Assembly (NCBI GenBank): GCA_947000775.1 | Contig: CAMQGK010000110.1 | Coordinates: 25,098,501-25,162,500 of the forward strand | Direction: 5' to 3' | Source of the DNA: Pterois miles | Taxonomy: Eukaryota > Chordata > Actinopteri > Perciformes > Scorpaenidae | DNA length: 64,000 nucleotides | In this document: in pieces, positions 12,001 through 23,495 of the stretch | Layout of the letters: the number at the start of each line of letters is the position of its first letter | Numbering within the stretch: position 1 is the stretch's first letter | Made by a program: the position numbers and the translations under genes | The notes under the pieces: model-generated | What the model saw: only the letters and a program-made list of their open reading frames with translations | The model's database searches: none | What the model was told of the DNA's origin: nothing

Positions 12001-15000
12001 AAAAAGACTGAAATCTTTGGGTTAGTGGCTCAAAGTTTGAACAGGAGAAGCCTCTAACAGTTTGGGGTGGGTGGGGGGGATCAGTACAGCATAGTACTGC
12101 GATATTTTGCGTTGCGATATTGTATCGATACACTGCCGTCAGTTATCAATTTCTCATTTTATATAAACTATAAACCTGTCAACAATCCAATAGTCAGCTG
12201 GCACACCTGGCCACTAGCCTGTCTTTCAGAGGTTGTATCGGGCTAAATCTTAAAGCTAGAGTGAAGATACAAGAATCGACTGGGACCAATGGAGTTTGTT
12301 GGGAAGAATGCTAAATACAGTGCTGTGAAAAAGTATTTGCCCCCTTCCTTATTTCTTATATTTTTGCATATTTGTTACACTTAAATGTTTCACATCATCA
12401 AACAAATTTAATATTAGACAATGACCTGAGTAAATACAAAAAGCAGTTGTGTAAACATTGTGTATACAGTATAGCTCTGAGATGGCTGTCTCCACCCCAA
12501 CACCAGCGGTTGTGATCATATCTAAAAAACGCTTTTTTGGCCATCTTAATTGATAGCAACATAGTCAAGCAGCAGACAGAAAACACAAAATCTCTGTCAA
12601 AGCAGTAGCTACAGTGCATCTCACAATGTCACAAATTAATTTTGGACCAGCATCTTTTAATGTTGGTAGTAGTCACATATAAGGGGACAGGTAAGCTCTT
12701 TAATATTGAAGCAAACTGTTGCTCTCTGCTCAGGACCCAGGATCAGGTTGTGCCTCAGAAGACGAGGAGGAGGAAGAGGAAGAGGAAGAGTTGTGCTCCA
12801 CAGAGCGAAGTGGAGCAGATCAGCGTTATGATGAGCACATTGATAAAGCTGCAGAAGAAGAAGGTCTAAAACGCTACCGCGAGGCTCGAGCCAATGAAAT
12901 GTTTCCAGACGAGGTGGACACGCCGCTCGACGTGGCGGCTAGAATCAGGTAAGTTCTGCTTCGTCTATTCGGGATGATGAATAAATATCCAAGTGATGTG
13001 AATTTAGGTTAGAGGGAGAGCGAATTTGGAGAGAATTTACTTTATGCAGTTTGATTATTTCCACATTTCGCTCGGTTGCTGTCTAGGTTCCAGCGCTACA
13101 GAGGCCTGAAGAGTTTCCGCTCCTCGCCCTGGGACCCCATGGAGAACTTGCCCCTCAACTACTCGCGCATCTTCCAGTTCCAGAGCTTTGAACGCACCCG
13201 TCGCCGCATACTGGCTGAGGCTGCAGCTGAGGAAGAGGGAGCCATGGTAAAAAAAACAAACACAAAAAAAGAGTGTCTGTCTTCGTTCTTAAATGCATTT
13301 TGTGACATCTTAGAGTTACAGCTTCACTGACTCTGCTGCCACTTCTGTTTCAGGTGGGCTGGTATGTTACGCTCCACATCATCGACGTGCCGTTTTCTGT
13401 GATGGAGAGCGTCCAGTCAGGCAGACCTCTGATGATGGTGTCTCTCTTGCCCCACGAACAGAAGGTTTTGACATCCGAAAGCCTTTCTGTCTGAGTATAT
13501 AACTGTCCATTTGTCACACTGACAGTCCAATATTATCGTTCTTGACTTTTCAGACCTTTTCATTTCTCCCTCTGTGCACAGATGTCAGTGATGCACCTCT
13601 TGGTGAGGAGACACCCCAGCAACACAGAGCCGATCAAATCTAAAGAGGAGCTGGTGTTCCACTGTGGATTTCGGAGGTTCAGGGCATCCCCTATCTTCTC
13701 TCAGCACACTTCAGGTAGAATACCTGTTAATGGTGCAGACATGCCCCAAAGCATACACCTGTTTCAACCTTAAAGGTATAATATGTAACAGTTCTGGGTT
13801 GCTGTTTGGAAACACACAGCATTCAAAGTTGGCTACAGCAGCGAGCTATAGAGTGACTCGACAGAGAGAGTGCCGTTAGTGAGGACAAGGCAGCGAATCA
13901 GAGAAATCAAACATTATTTTCTGATTATTTCCCGGTGGTTCTGTTCTATTACACACAATATCTCTGCACAACCCTGTGGTAAGGTGCAGAGTTGGCGGAT
14001 TGTGATTGAATGCAGGCTTCCTGTTTGCTGGCTGTGGCTCAGCGCTGCTCTCGTCAAACTACAGACACACACCGATCATAGCTGCTCTCACAGCACAGAG
14101 AGGAGCTGAGGATCACATGCACATAACACAACCCACTCTCATCTGTGAATTGTGGCCTCTTTGTATGTGGAGACTCGTTCCTCGGTATCAGAAGCCGAGG
14201 GGCGTGACACGCTCGTGGCATTTGACCACCTAACAGGCTGCACACCCTGCTGCTTTTATTATTACACTCCTACGTGGGCCACAAAGCCACTTTGCTGATG
14301 CCCAGAAGCATCCTGATTAAAGCAAAATAAGAAAAGAGAAAATACAGGCAGAGGGCTGCAGGGTCTCTGCAGAAATAGACACTACTACAAACATCTAGAG
14401 GGGCATAAGTTATGATTTAGAGTGCTCTCCTCGACCCAAGAAATTCATAGTCATCATTCATATGACTTTGTTGACGAATCAATTAGTTGATTTAATCAAC
14501 AGATCTGTAAAACTGAGTTTCTCCACAAAGTAACACACAAAGACACCACTTTAAATTTTGAGTTTACCAGAGACATGCATGAAAAAAGCATCAAGAAAAC
14601 TAATAGACTAAAGAAATCTTTGTCCAAAAGACCAAAACGACGGATTCATCGACTGGAAGAGGGATTAGCTGTAGATTCACTACGTCACCAAGCCCCACCA
14701 ACAGTGCAAAGATGCTCAAATAAATTTTGCTATGGCACATTATGTCGTGACTGTTTCAACATTTAATTGTAATGACTGCCACTGTTGTAGGACCACAAAT
14801 CCACAAGAATCCTGAACAGCGTACAGTCACTTACAAAGCAGCAGGTTCGGTGCCTTGCTTGCTTTTCTTGTTCTAAGATAGCGTCCTTATGCAAAACCAG
14901 TTATTCCTCGTTTGATAGCATTCTGGATTTGTTGTTACGTCTATTCAAGAATATATTAGCAGATTGTAGCAGCAGGTGGACTGAAACTGATTTAGCTTCT

Positions 15001-15878
15001 GGATATACAGCAGTAAATTAATTATTGAGTGTTAAGCTGGGCTCTGCTCTCCTCTAGCTGACAAGCACAAGATGGAGCGCTTCCTCAGGCCAGATGCCCC
15101 CACCGTGGTGTCGGTGTACGCTCCCATCACCTTCCCTCCTGCAGGAGTCCTGCTCTTCAAACAAAGGAATGATGGTGAGATGAAAAGTTCATTCGTGGTC
15201 TGGCTGCCTTGATTTTCAACTTTTGACCATCTATTCTGCTTTATTTAATTATCCACTTATTCTGTACTGGTATTGTGCTCTTGTTACTGTGTCTTTCCAG
15301 GCATCCAGGACCTGGTGGCTACAGGCAGTCTGCTCAGCTGTGACCCTCAGCGTGTGATGCTGAAGAGGATCGTACTGAGCGGACACCCGTTCAAAATTAA
15401 CCGGCGCTCTGCAGTTGTCCGTTACATGTTCTTTAACAGGGGTAAGATGGCGTTCACATACTTTTACATAACGTTTGACCTCTCTGTGGCTTTAACTATC
15501 ATGGTTTACCGTTCTTTTTTGTTTCTCTCTGTGACAGATGATATCATGTGGTTCAAGCCGGTGGAGCTGCGAACAAAGTGGGGTCGGAGAGGCCACATCA
15601 AGGAGGCTTTAGGTGAGAAAATATAAAAACGAAACTCGGGTGTCAGCAACGTCTGTTATCTGTATGATTCAGACTGTTGTCATGTTTTTATCTTTTCAGG
15701 AACACATGGTCACATGAAGTGTGTTTTTGATAATCAGCTGCGCTCTCAAGACACTGTCCTGATGAACTTGTACAAGAGAGTGTATCCTCGCTGGACATAT
15801 GACCCCTACGTGCCCTTGTCTTTACCCTGGGTCAAGAGAGAGGTCACCGTGGAGATGGATGACTTGGACATGGAATAG
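6029..15878 (+). CDS. tsr1: Pre-rRNA-processing protein TSR1 homolog
   Basis: Coding exons read by eye, all with GT/AG junctions and consistent phase: 6029-6155, 7462-7565, 7638-7866, 8100-8234, 8358-8812, 8925-9069, 9602-9789, 12734-12948, 13087-13246, 13354-13464, 13582-13714, 15058-15174, 15301-15441, 15538-15612, 15700-15878. They total 2,514 nt or 837 aa (human TSR1 is about 804). TSR1 is a BMS1-related GTPase-like protein without GTPase activity that acts in 40S subunit maturation. Visible features: Lys/His-rich N-terminus (1-45); degenerate G-like domain (about 80-245); AARP2CN region (about 248-320, with SGYVRGRPLQVDRL); acidic linker (about 424-480, Glu/Asp runs); C-terminal RIBIOP_C/DUF663 region (about 490-820) with MFPDEVDTP, RFQRYRGLKSFR, FHCGFRRFRASP, YAPITFPPAG, KPVELRTKWGRRGHIKE and GTHGHMKC. 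The first ATG has good context (CACATGG); a second Met is codon 4. No frameshift is seen. Identity is secure. Confidence 0.97.
10308..10900 (+). repeat. Interspersed repeat in tsr1 intron 7 (second copy near 60,940)
   Basis: Part of this block, including 'cattttggtcgtcgctatcttgg' (around 10404) and 'ttgcaaccagaagtgacac' (around 10434), recurs in reverse complement at about 60,945-61,070. It lies inside the 2.9-kb intron 7, by far the largest tsr1 intron. Ends are not defined: I see no clear inverted repeats or target duplication. Class unknown. Confidence 0.5.
12318..12450 (+). mobile_element. Tc1/mariner-like terminal fragment in tsr1 intron 7
   Basis: The sequence from CAGTGCTGTGAAAAAGTATT onward, continuing into 'tgccccc' and 'catatttgttacacttaaatg', is the familiar inverted-terminal sequence of abundant fish Tc1-like transposons. 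It is preceded by TA (12316-12317), the Tc1 target dinucleotide. Only one end is evident; no transposase frame and no opposite terminus were seen, so it is a truncated or deleted copy. The right limit is approximate. Confidence 0.6.
13770..13860 (+). repeat. Possible MITE terminus in tsr1 intron 11
   Basis: TTAA at 13770-13773 is followed by AGGTATAATATGTAAC, which resembles the start of the TTAA-flanked family seen at 20,813, 25,299 and elsewhere in the window. I could not place the other end; the rest of the 1.3-kb intron 11 (to 15057) shows nothing I can name. Confidence 0.3.
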
Positions 15879-15975
15879 TGGACATTCAACATGACAACGT
15901 AACAAAGACACAGGACACGAATTAACATAAGTACGTTCGTGTGTTCACATGACCTTTTCAAAAAGTGTAATGTGT

Positions 15976-15981
15976 AATAAA
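15976..15981 (+). terminator. tsr1: tsr1 polyadenylation signal
   Basis: A canonical AATAAA lies 98 bases after the tsr1 TAG and is followed within about 40 bases by a T/GT-rich stretch (around 16008-16030), as expected for a cleavage site. The inferred 3' UTR is about 120 bases. Confidence 0.7.
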
Positions 15982-18900
15982 TATAACTTTTTATGATCCA
16001 AAGTATCTCTGTTGATTGTTCTTGTTCCATTTTGCTATGAAGCCTCTAACTTGCTGCTGAGTCTATTTCAGCCACTAGATGGCAGCGATTAATAAGTCTT
16101 CATAAAGCTTCTTCACTTCTTCACTTCACTTTAAAATGGGTCAAAAATGAGTGACTGCCACTGAACAAATAGCTTTGTGTGTGTTGACTACTTTACGATT
16201 AAATAAGGGCTGTTGCCAGAGCAACTGGCTGGTCCATAATAGTTTTTACATTAGTCATGTATCGAGCACATTACACTGGTAATTTTTTGAAGCAATGCAG
16301 CTGTGGCTTAAAGCCTGCAGCCACGCTCAAATGCACTAACTGGGACAAAATCATTATATAGATGTTTGTGATATTGGGGGGGTCTACGCCCATTTTCAAA
16401 ATGCATACATGTTATTCATATGGTTTGAGGCAGTCCAGAAAATATTAGTAAACATGAGCAACTCTCCTTAATCCACAAACCAGAGTACAAGTATGACGTC
16501 TGGCACTGCTCCATAGACAATGAATGGGCAAAGATATTATAGATCAGAGGTTTTAAAAGTGGGAAGAGGGACTCCAAACAATTTTAGGGGAAATTTAGTG
16601 AATGGCAGTGAAAAAATATTACGTTAGTTATTAAAATTTGAATGTGTGAATTTCCCCACTGTGGGACTAATAAAGGAATATCTTATCTTATCTTATCTAA
16701 AAGAAGATCACATAGTATCACCTAAATGTGTGTGATTTGGTTAAAGAGACAGTTCAGAGATGCAGTTTTGGGGAAATTTTACTGTTTTCCCACTTTCCCA
16801 GAGGTCAGGACATAACTTTTTGTGTATTTGGTGTAATATGAAGTTAGGTAAGAGTTCAATATTAGGCTATCAGATAACATAATCATGATCCGATAGACAT
16901 ACAGGAATTGACCAGTTCTAAGTAAATTCAGAGCTTTGTCTGAGGGGAGGCCCACAGTCTGAGCCTTTGAAAATAACTGATCTAGATGAAGATCATGGCC
17001 AGGGCAATGTTCTGAGTATACGGGTAAATTTTCTGTTTCACAACTGAGAACACTGCAATAGACTAAAACTCATTTTGGTATTAAAAAAAAGCCCATAAAA
17101 TCAATCTCCCGTTCATTATCTGTAGAGCAGCTCCAGCTTTTATACTGTATGAGCTCACAAGTTTGAGACTGACGTCTCTGGTTTCTGGCTTTGTGAGAGA
17201 GCAGCTCATGTTCACAGATATTGACTGAACTTTCCTAGGCTATGGAAATAACATATTGGAATTCTTAATTTAGGTGGCGCTCCCTTTTAATCACGGAAAA
17301 GGAACACCCACGTTGCACTTTTAAGCACAAATCCTTGTTCGTAATATGTCTATGAATGACTTGTGGCCTTTTAAGATTTTTGACAAATAGCAGCTGTCAG
17401 GTTCATTTATTTATATCAGCTTTTATCACAAACATGCCTCAGTGGACCTCACAAATAAGGCCGAATTAATCACCAGTCTCTGAATGAATTTGATACGGTA
17501 TGAAACAGCGTAAAGCTCAAAATACAAGACCTCTCAACCCTTATTTAAACTACTTTTTAAAGCTGCATGGCACCACCAACACCACATCAGTGTGAGGGCA
17601 AGAGAGCAGCTTTAAAAACAATTATTCTCCAAACACACTCATGCTACACTTTCCGGTCACAGAGAGATTCATTGATATTTACAATTTACAAGCAGTGTGC
17701 CAAACACGATGAACATCTAAAAGCAGATGTATTTATAGCACTTTGCTTACTAACAGCGGCATACACCCCTTCACACACACCCTGCTCTCTCTCCATGGTG
17801 GCCTGGCCCTGACCTGAAGCCTCTAGTCAACACACTCAGATCACAACCTCTCTGTTGCTTTCCAACTGAAATGCTTTGTGTCCTTCCCTGCCCTGTACTT
17901 TCTTGCTTAGGGAAAACACTGATTTATAAATTGCAGTATTTATCATAAAGCTGAGCTCCTGCATGCTTGCAGCAACATGATTCATCCTTTGGGTTGTGTT
18001 GGGACTGCACCACAGAGGCATGCCAATATGTCTGGGAAACCAGAAGGTGAAGACTTTGGGATGGAGAGAACATGATCCAAGAAACTGAGGGGAGCAAAAG
18101 TTCACCATGTGCAAAAAAGTTGAAGAAAAAAGATAATACAATCGAGAAAGACTAATGTCTCCATTGCCCATGGGGGGCAATGGAGCTCTGGACAGTTTTG
18201 TAGTAACACTCAATTTATTTCCTACTTTACTATTTTTTTTTTTCATGTATCAAGGCAAGGGCACAGTAACAGTGATGTGTTGAACACATCTTGTTAAGGC
18301 CGCGGGGAGGGGTGTTCTGCTGGCCAGCAGTTCATGGTGAGGGGAGGGGGAATTCAATACCCCCTTGATGGAGAATGCTCTTAAAGTAACACATGTACAA
18401 AAACGTTTAGATGTGCACACTACATTTTCCCCTGACACTATCAATTTGAAACAGATAAACATTTAGCTGTTTGGGGACCAACTGCAACGTGGTAAGGCTG
18501 CATCCAGCCCTAAGTGAAGTGTGTGTTTGGCACAGGCCGTCGTCACAAGACATGAGCGCCGGTGACTTAGTGCTGTTTGGATCAGGAATGTCTTGTGGTT
18601 CCCAGTTCACTGCCACCACACTTAGTTGGCTCCCACTGAAGATATAATGGGTGAGAGATTTTTCCGTTGGATGTGGATAAAGAAACGGAAGGAGAGAGAA
18701 GGGGGCAGCGAGGGAGTGAGAGATAAGGGAAGAGCCAGTTGATGTTCAGCGGGAATAAAACCAGAAGTGGTGGGAGGAAGCAGTCGAAAGGAATGCAAAG
18801 AAAGGGGGATGCATAGAATTTGGAAATTAAAATACAAAGTTAGTGGGTGAGAGAGAGAGACAGAGTGAAATGGAGGAGTGTGAGAGTCTAAGGCGTTGTG

Positions 18901-19572
18901 GGCGAGGGAATAGGAGAGCGAGAGTGGCTGGCGTTTATGGATTGCAGATGTGGCGCTATGGGGTTTTGGCAGGGGCCGTGTGCGCCTGAATCCTGCACCG
19001 GCTGGGTGGCACCGGGGTGAGAGGGAGGTCACTGCACCGCAGCACACAGCCCATAAAACACTGAGAGTAGTGGGGGAGAGGAGAGCGAGAATAGGCCTCA
19101 AATACACACTAACCCAGGACGGCAGGGCAGTGGGGGTGAGCAGATCACACTTTGGGTTCAAGCACGCACACAGGCAAACACCCTGCATATGTTGAGTCAG
19201 GCTACCAGTAAAGCCATAGGTCAGTGCAGAAGAGTTAGCATTAAGTGGAAAGCTGATACGCTTATCTCAAATGTAATAAGGATGAGCCTTCTGTAGACAC
19301 CTCCCCCAACTATGAAAAATCACATCATCTTCCTCGTTAAAAGGACATTTTCCACCTCTGTGCACATTAAGGCTGAATTTATTACAAGTGCTTTTGACAA
19401 GATTACAAAAGTGAGGCAAGCCAGCCACGTGTGAAGCACAAATGTTCATCTACGATAGTGTCCGTTCTCTTAAGTTCATACTCCCACTTTTTATTGTTTC
19501 TCTTTCCATCCTCATCATTCCTCATCTTCCTTAGGAAGTACTGGTGGACTCAAGGGGGGCGACCGTAGCAAA
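15982..19572. other. Intergenic DNA between tsr1 and the minisatellite
   Basis: No exon or RNA gene was recognised. A minus-strand open frame at 18622-19188 (188 codons) is Ser/Pro/Leu-rich and lies in AG/CT-skewed DNA, so I treat it as chance. One SINE tail occurs at 16641-16699 and is listed separately. Confidence 0.5.
16641..16699 (+). repeat. SINE 3' tail with TCTTA repeat
   Basis: The segment contains 'gaatttccccactgtgggac' then 'taataaaggaata', ending in a short (TCTTA)n run. The same tail appears at 20,338-20,368 on + and, in reverse, at 51,928 and 61,987 as part of longer copies, so this is a 5'-truncated member of that family. Confidence 0.65.
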
Positions 19573-20112
19573 AGTGCCCTCAAATCCCCTATGGTAGATA
19601 AAACATGAGATATACTCTCTAGGGTGCCCTTCTAGTGGAGAAAATATGATGAAGTGCCTTCTAGGGTGCCCTTCCAGTAGATAAAACATTATAAGGTTCC
19701 CTCTAAGGTGCCCTTCCAGTAGATAAAACATTATAAGGTGCCCTCTAAGGTGCCCTTCCAGTAGATAAAACATTATAAGGTGCCCTCTAAGGTGCCCTTC
19801 CAGTAGATAAAACATTATATGGTGCCCTCTAAGGTGCCCTTCCAGTAGATAAAACATTATAAGGTGCCCTCTAAGGTGCCCTTCCAGTAGATAAAACATT
19901 ATAAGGTGCCATCTAGGGTGCCCTTCCAGTAGATAAAACATTATAAGGTTCCCTCTAAGGTGCCCTTCCAGTAGATAAAACATTATAAGGTTCCCTCTAA
20001 GGTGCCCTTCCAGTAGATAAAACATTATAAGGTTCCCTTAAGGTGCCCTTCCAGTAGATAAAACATTATAAGGTGCCCTCTAGGTGCCCTTCCAGTAGAT
20101 AAAACATTATAA
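19573..20112 (+). repeat. 42-bp minisatellite, first block
   Basis: About 12-13 tandem copies of a 42-base unit built from 'ggtgcccttccagtag', 'ataaaacattataa' and 'ggtgccctctaa'. Edge copies are more diverged than central ones. Because 42 is divisible by three, the minus strand stays open for 164 codons as a 14-residue repeat (unit MFYLLEGHLRGHLI). That frame has no other gene-like property, so I treat it as a by-product of the period rather than a gene. Confidence 0.9.
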
Positions 20113-20172
20113 AGGGAGAGTTTTGGGGGGAGAGAGTAGGGAGGGGGGAAGGAGGGAGAAGAAGAAAAAAAA

Positions 20173-20368
20173 AAGGTGCCAGTTTACCTCTGGGCCTGGA
20201 GGGTGCCCCTGAGCAAGGCACCAAACCCCCAATTGCTCAGGGGGCTTTTTTGGGGGAGCCCCCTCACTCTAATCTCTCTCCATTACTGTGTGTGTGTGTT
20301 TGTTTGTATGATTTCCATGTTAGTTAAAACATTATAAGGTGAATTTCCCCACTGCGGGACGAATAAAG
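20173..20368 (+). repeat. Truncated SINE inserted within the minisatellite
   Basis: This piece shares 'gcaaggcacc', 'ccccctcactct' and the tail 'gaatttccccactgcgggac' with the element at 61,967-62,262 (there in reverse). It separates the two minisatellite blocks. A few bases of minisatellite-like sequence ('aaaacattataaggtg', 20325-20340) sit just before its tail, so the junction has been rearranged since insertion. A purine-rich stretch (20114-20172) precedes it. Confidence 0.6.
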
Positions 20369-20660
20369 GTTGTCTTCTGATGGTGCCATCTAGGGTGCCC
20401 TTCCAGTAGATAAAACATTATAAGGTGCCATCTAGGGTGCCCTTCCAGTGGATAAAATATGATAAAGTGCCTTCTCGGGTGCCCTTTCAGTGGATAAAAT
20501 ATTATAAGGTGCCCTCTAGGGTGCCCTTCCAGTGGATAAAACATGGTAGTGCCCTTTAAGGTGCCCCTCTATTGGAGAAAATAGGATGAAGTGCTGTGAA
20601 GAGTGGCCTTAACGTTGAGAAAGCATGATGCAGTGCCATATAGGCTGCCCTTCCTGCTCA
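20369..20660 (+). repeat. 42-bp minisatellite, second block
   Basis: About five to six more units of the same 42-base repeat, more diverged than the first block, decaying toward 20,660. The minus strand again stays open across the part at 20332-20544 because of the period. Confidence 0.85.
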
Positions 20661-20812
20661 AAAAAACAAAAACAAAACCAAAAAAACAACAACTGTGCAC
20701 TGGTGCCACGCATGCAGCTTGTGCAGGTTTTATTTTTTTCGCTTCTGCCCCTCAGACAGTCTGAGTCCGCCACTGTTGGGAAACAACAGCAAATTGGTCT
20801 TAGTCTACTTAA

Positions 20813-21334
20813 AGGAACAGTGTGTAGCATTTTGGGGGATCTATTAGCAAAAATTGAGTATATTGTATATTTTCATTATTGTACAATAACCTGAAACTAA
20901 GAATTGTTGTGTTTTCGTTAGCTTAGAATGAGCCCTTCATATATACATAGCAGCGAGCGGTCCTCCTCAGTCCGCCATGTTTCTGCAGTAACTCAGTAGC
21001 ACAGAACAAACCAAACTCTAGAGACAGCATTTCACATTTTTATTACTTAAAGGTCTCTGTAGTTCTCCGACGTGTATGTGAAACTGCAATAATGTGAGCT
21101 GCAGAGTGCAAAACTGTGATATTGCCAGCCACTGTCTGACTTCTGTTGCTCCCAAAGTAGCATTATTATGGTATGGGTTGCCACTGAGCGAGGTGAATGA
21201 CGTTACCACAGTTTTGCATTCAGTGTGTCACGTTACCCAAATTTTGGAAAGGGAAGAGTGAGCAGAGGGGGAGTCCATTGGTTGCAATTTGCAACCACAC
21301 CAGTAGATGTCGCCAAATCGTGCACACTGTACCT
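20813..21334 (+). mobile_element. TTAA-flanked MITE, 522 bp (family A, complete copy)
   Basis: The element starts AGGAACAGTGTGTAGC and ends, in reverse complement, AGGTACAGTGTGCACG, giving about 12-bp imperfect terminal inverted repeats. It is flanked by TTAA at 20809-20812 and 21335-21338, the target-site preference of piggyBac-like elements. No transposase is encoded. Other copies or fragments lie at 24,714, 25,299, 50,179, 51,211 and 55,862. Superfamily is inferred from the TTAA only. Confidence 0.75.
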
Positions 21335-21519
21335 TTAAGTATGCCATTTGTGTAGATGTAGTTTCTTTTCAACTCTGATTTTGTTGCAACATAAAACCAA
21401 ATGACAGCACCAGTATCAGATAGTAAAACTAACTTTAGCAGACTCAAATGTTTTTGGAAATATGATGCAACGTGCCGTTTGCCCGTAAAAACTCTTTGAG
21501 GATCATCCCATGCACTCTC

Positions 21520-22980
21520 CTGTTTATGTAGGTGCTGCTGCCTGACAATACTTTTGCATTAGGTCAGCTCTGTTTTTCTCTTTCTTTTGTGATATCCTTC
21601 CTCCCCTCTCTTGTTCCCCCCTTTCCTCCCCCTTAGCCTGGTCCTGACTCCCTGGTTCCTGGGGCCTGGCCAAGGCGTGTGTCCCTGGAGGAGCCAGAGA
21701 GGAGATGGAGAGAGAGGGGGCAGCAAGGGGGTGCAGAGACTGACTCCAAAACCACAGCTGCAGCAGCCTCTCCTCCCTCCTTTCCTCTCCTCTCCTCTGC
21801 TCTAATGCCTTCCCTTCTAGCCTGGCACCCTCCCCAGCTCTGCCATTAATCAGAGGGGATGGGTATTTGGGTGCATGTGTGTGTGAAGGAAAGAGATGCT
21901 GACTGTGTGAGTGGCTAACGGAGTGTTTATGTGTATCTATGTGTGTGCTGATAGAGAGCTGGATGGGTCGGCAGTGATGGTATGGAGAGCAGGATCTCAC
22001 ACAAAGCTGCAGAGTTCACCCAGAGAACAAAAGCGGGAGGGAGGGAGGTTGACAGACATAAAGCCTGGTGAGCAGATTGGGACTGCCAGTGACTAAAAGG
22101 AAGAGGTAGACAGATGATCTGCAGAAGGTTTTTAAGCATCACAGGATGAGATCGAGACATCTAAAGATGGCCCAAACCGTATTTCCAACTTACTGATGGA
22201 GGCATTTTTGGAGAAAAGTCTTGCAACAGCACCTGCTCACAAATACACACAATAGGGAAAGTTCATGACCCGACATGTTAACAAATTACATCAAGGTTTC
22301 CTTGAAGGTGTCTCTCTACTTGTCCTCCATTAGCTCCCTGGTTATCCAGGTGGGAGTGAAATAAAAAAAAAAAAAGATAAAAATTTCCAACCTGCTCTGC
22401 TCTCACCCCCCAACGGGCCTCCCAGAGTGCTTTTCTGCTGACATCACTGCACAGAGACCTGGCAAGCCAATCTCTCTCCCCTGCTCTACCATTCCCCTCT
22501 CCCTGCTTCCTGCCCTGATGATGTCACACGCCATATGGTTTTCAGCAGTATCGAGCCGGAAAAGAGATTTAGTCGGTAGAGAGGAGAAGGAGAGAGAAGG
22601 AGGAGGGCTGGAAACGGGGCGCAGGTCGGACACAGAAAACAAAAGGTTCGCTCTTCCCCTTGTGTGTGGAAGGTAGCGAGGGAGGCGAGAGGGAGGAGGA
22701 GGAGGCGAGGGGGGGGCGAGAGGGGGATGGCTGCAATGTGTGAGGCTAATGAGGAGAGACCAGGGAGCAGAGACCATACATCGGACAGCCATGTGCTGCA
22801 CAGACGTCCACTGGACTGGCCTACACACACATATATGCAGAGATACACACATTTTAATCAGAGGCGCATACCCACACTGTAGTGCAAGAGAAGGCAGGAC
22901 CGAGCCAACAACAAGGCCATGCTGGTAAATAAGGTTGACGTGTGCACTGCTTGACCTTCTCTGACTCACTATCAATAAAA
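21520..22980. other. Purine/pyrimidine-skewed, GC-richer tract, no recognised gene
   Basis: Long GA- or CT-rich runs give open frames on both strands (up to 190 codons on minus at 22403-22975) with low-complexity Ser/Pro/Arg composition. On + an ATG at 22728 in good context (gggATGGCTGCAATG) opens about 51 codons, and AATAAA occurs at 22975-22980. I find no splice pattern or homology that would make this a coding gene. An unannotated non-coding transcript or regulatory region is possible. Confidence 0.35.
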
Positions 22981-23495
22981 TGTTCTATGGGAATAAAGAG
23001 TTATTTTGTTGTCTCGCTTCATGTTATTACGATCAGTTGCCAAAAACTCAAAGCGGCTATAATCAATATTTTTATATCAACAACGGATCACATAACTACT
23101 TGCGTGTGAAAGGGCTCTCCAGTGGTAATAAACCAATGGAGAAATATCACCCAACTCTGCAGCTTTACGAAGCGTTTCAGCATCTTTCAACTAATTGTTG
23201 TTTTGGCTGTAACTTTACTGTTTTGGTTCAGGTTTGCTACTCTCACCAACACCGTTTTTGGAGGCAGAAAGAACTTGTTTTCAGCAACAACAAAGAAAGC
23301 TCACCAAAAAGCAGCATAGACAAAGTTGACAACTATAGCTTGTGAACATAAATGAGCATTTAGTTGCTGATGAGCCAGATATTTCCCTCGGGAAGTGATG
23401 GAGACCAATCCACAGCTAGGATGAGAGTGAACATTGGGCTTATATGCATCAGGTGGCCAGAAACATGAGACCAGTTCGCCATATCAATTGAAAAG

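Noticed and set aside
12949..13086. Possible C/D snoRNA in tsr1 intron 8 (ATGATGA at 12974-12980), since human TSR1 introns host SNORD91 genes
   Set aside because: No D box (CTGA) at a suitable distance and no terminal stem. The other short introns also lack a convincing C/D pair; a homology search with SNORD91 would settle it.
18622..19188. 188-codon minus-strand ORF
   Set aside because: Ser/Pro/Leu-rich, low complexity, in GA/CT-skewed DNA, no splice context and no recognised family.
19531..20025. 164-codon minus-strand ORF with 14-residue repeats
   Set aside because: It is fully explained by a 42-bp tandem repeat whose period is a multiple of three; the DNA repeat, not a protein, is the unit.
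22403..22975. 190-codon minus-strand ORF
   Set aside because: Low-complexity composition from a GA-rich tract; no homology or gene structure recognised.
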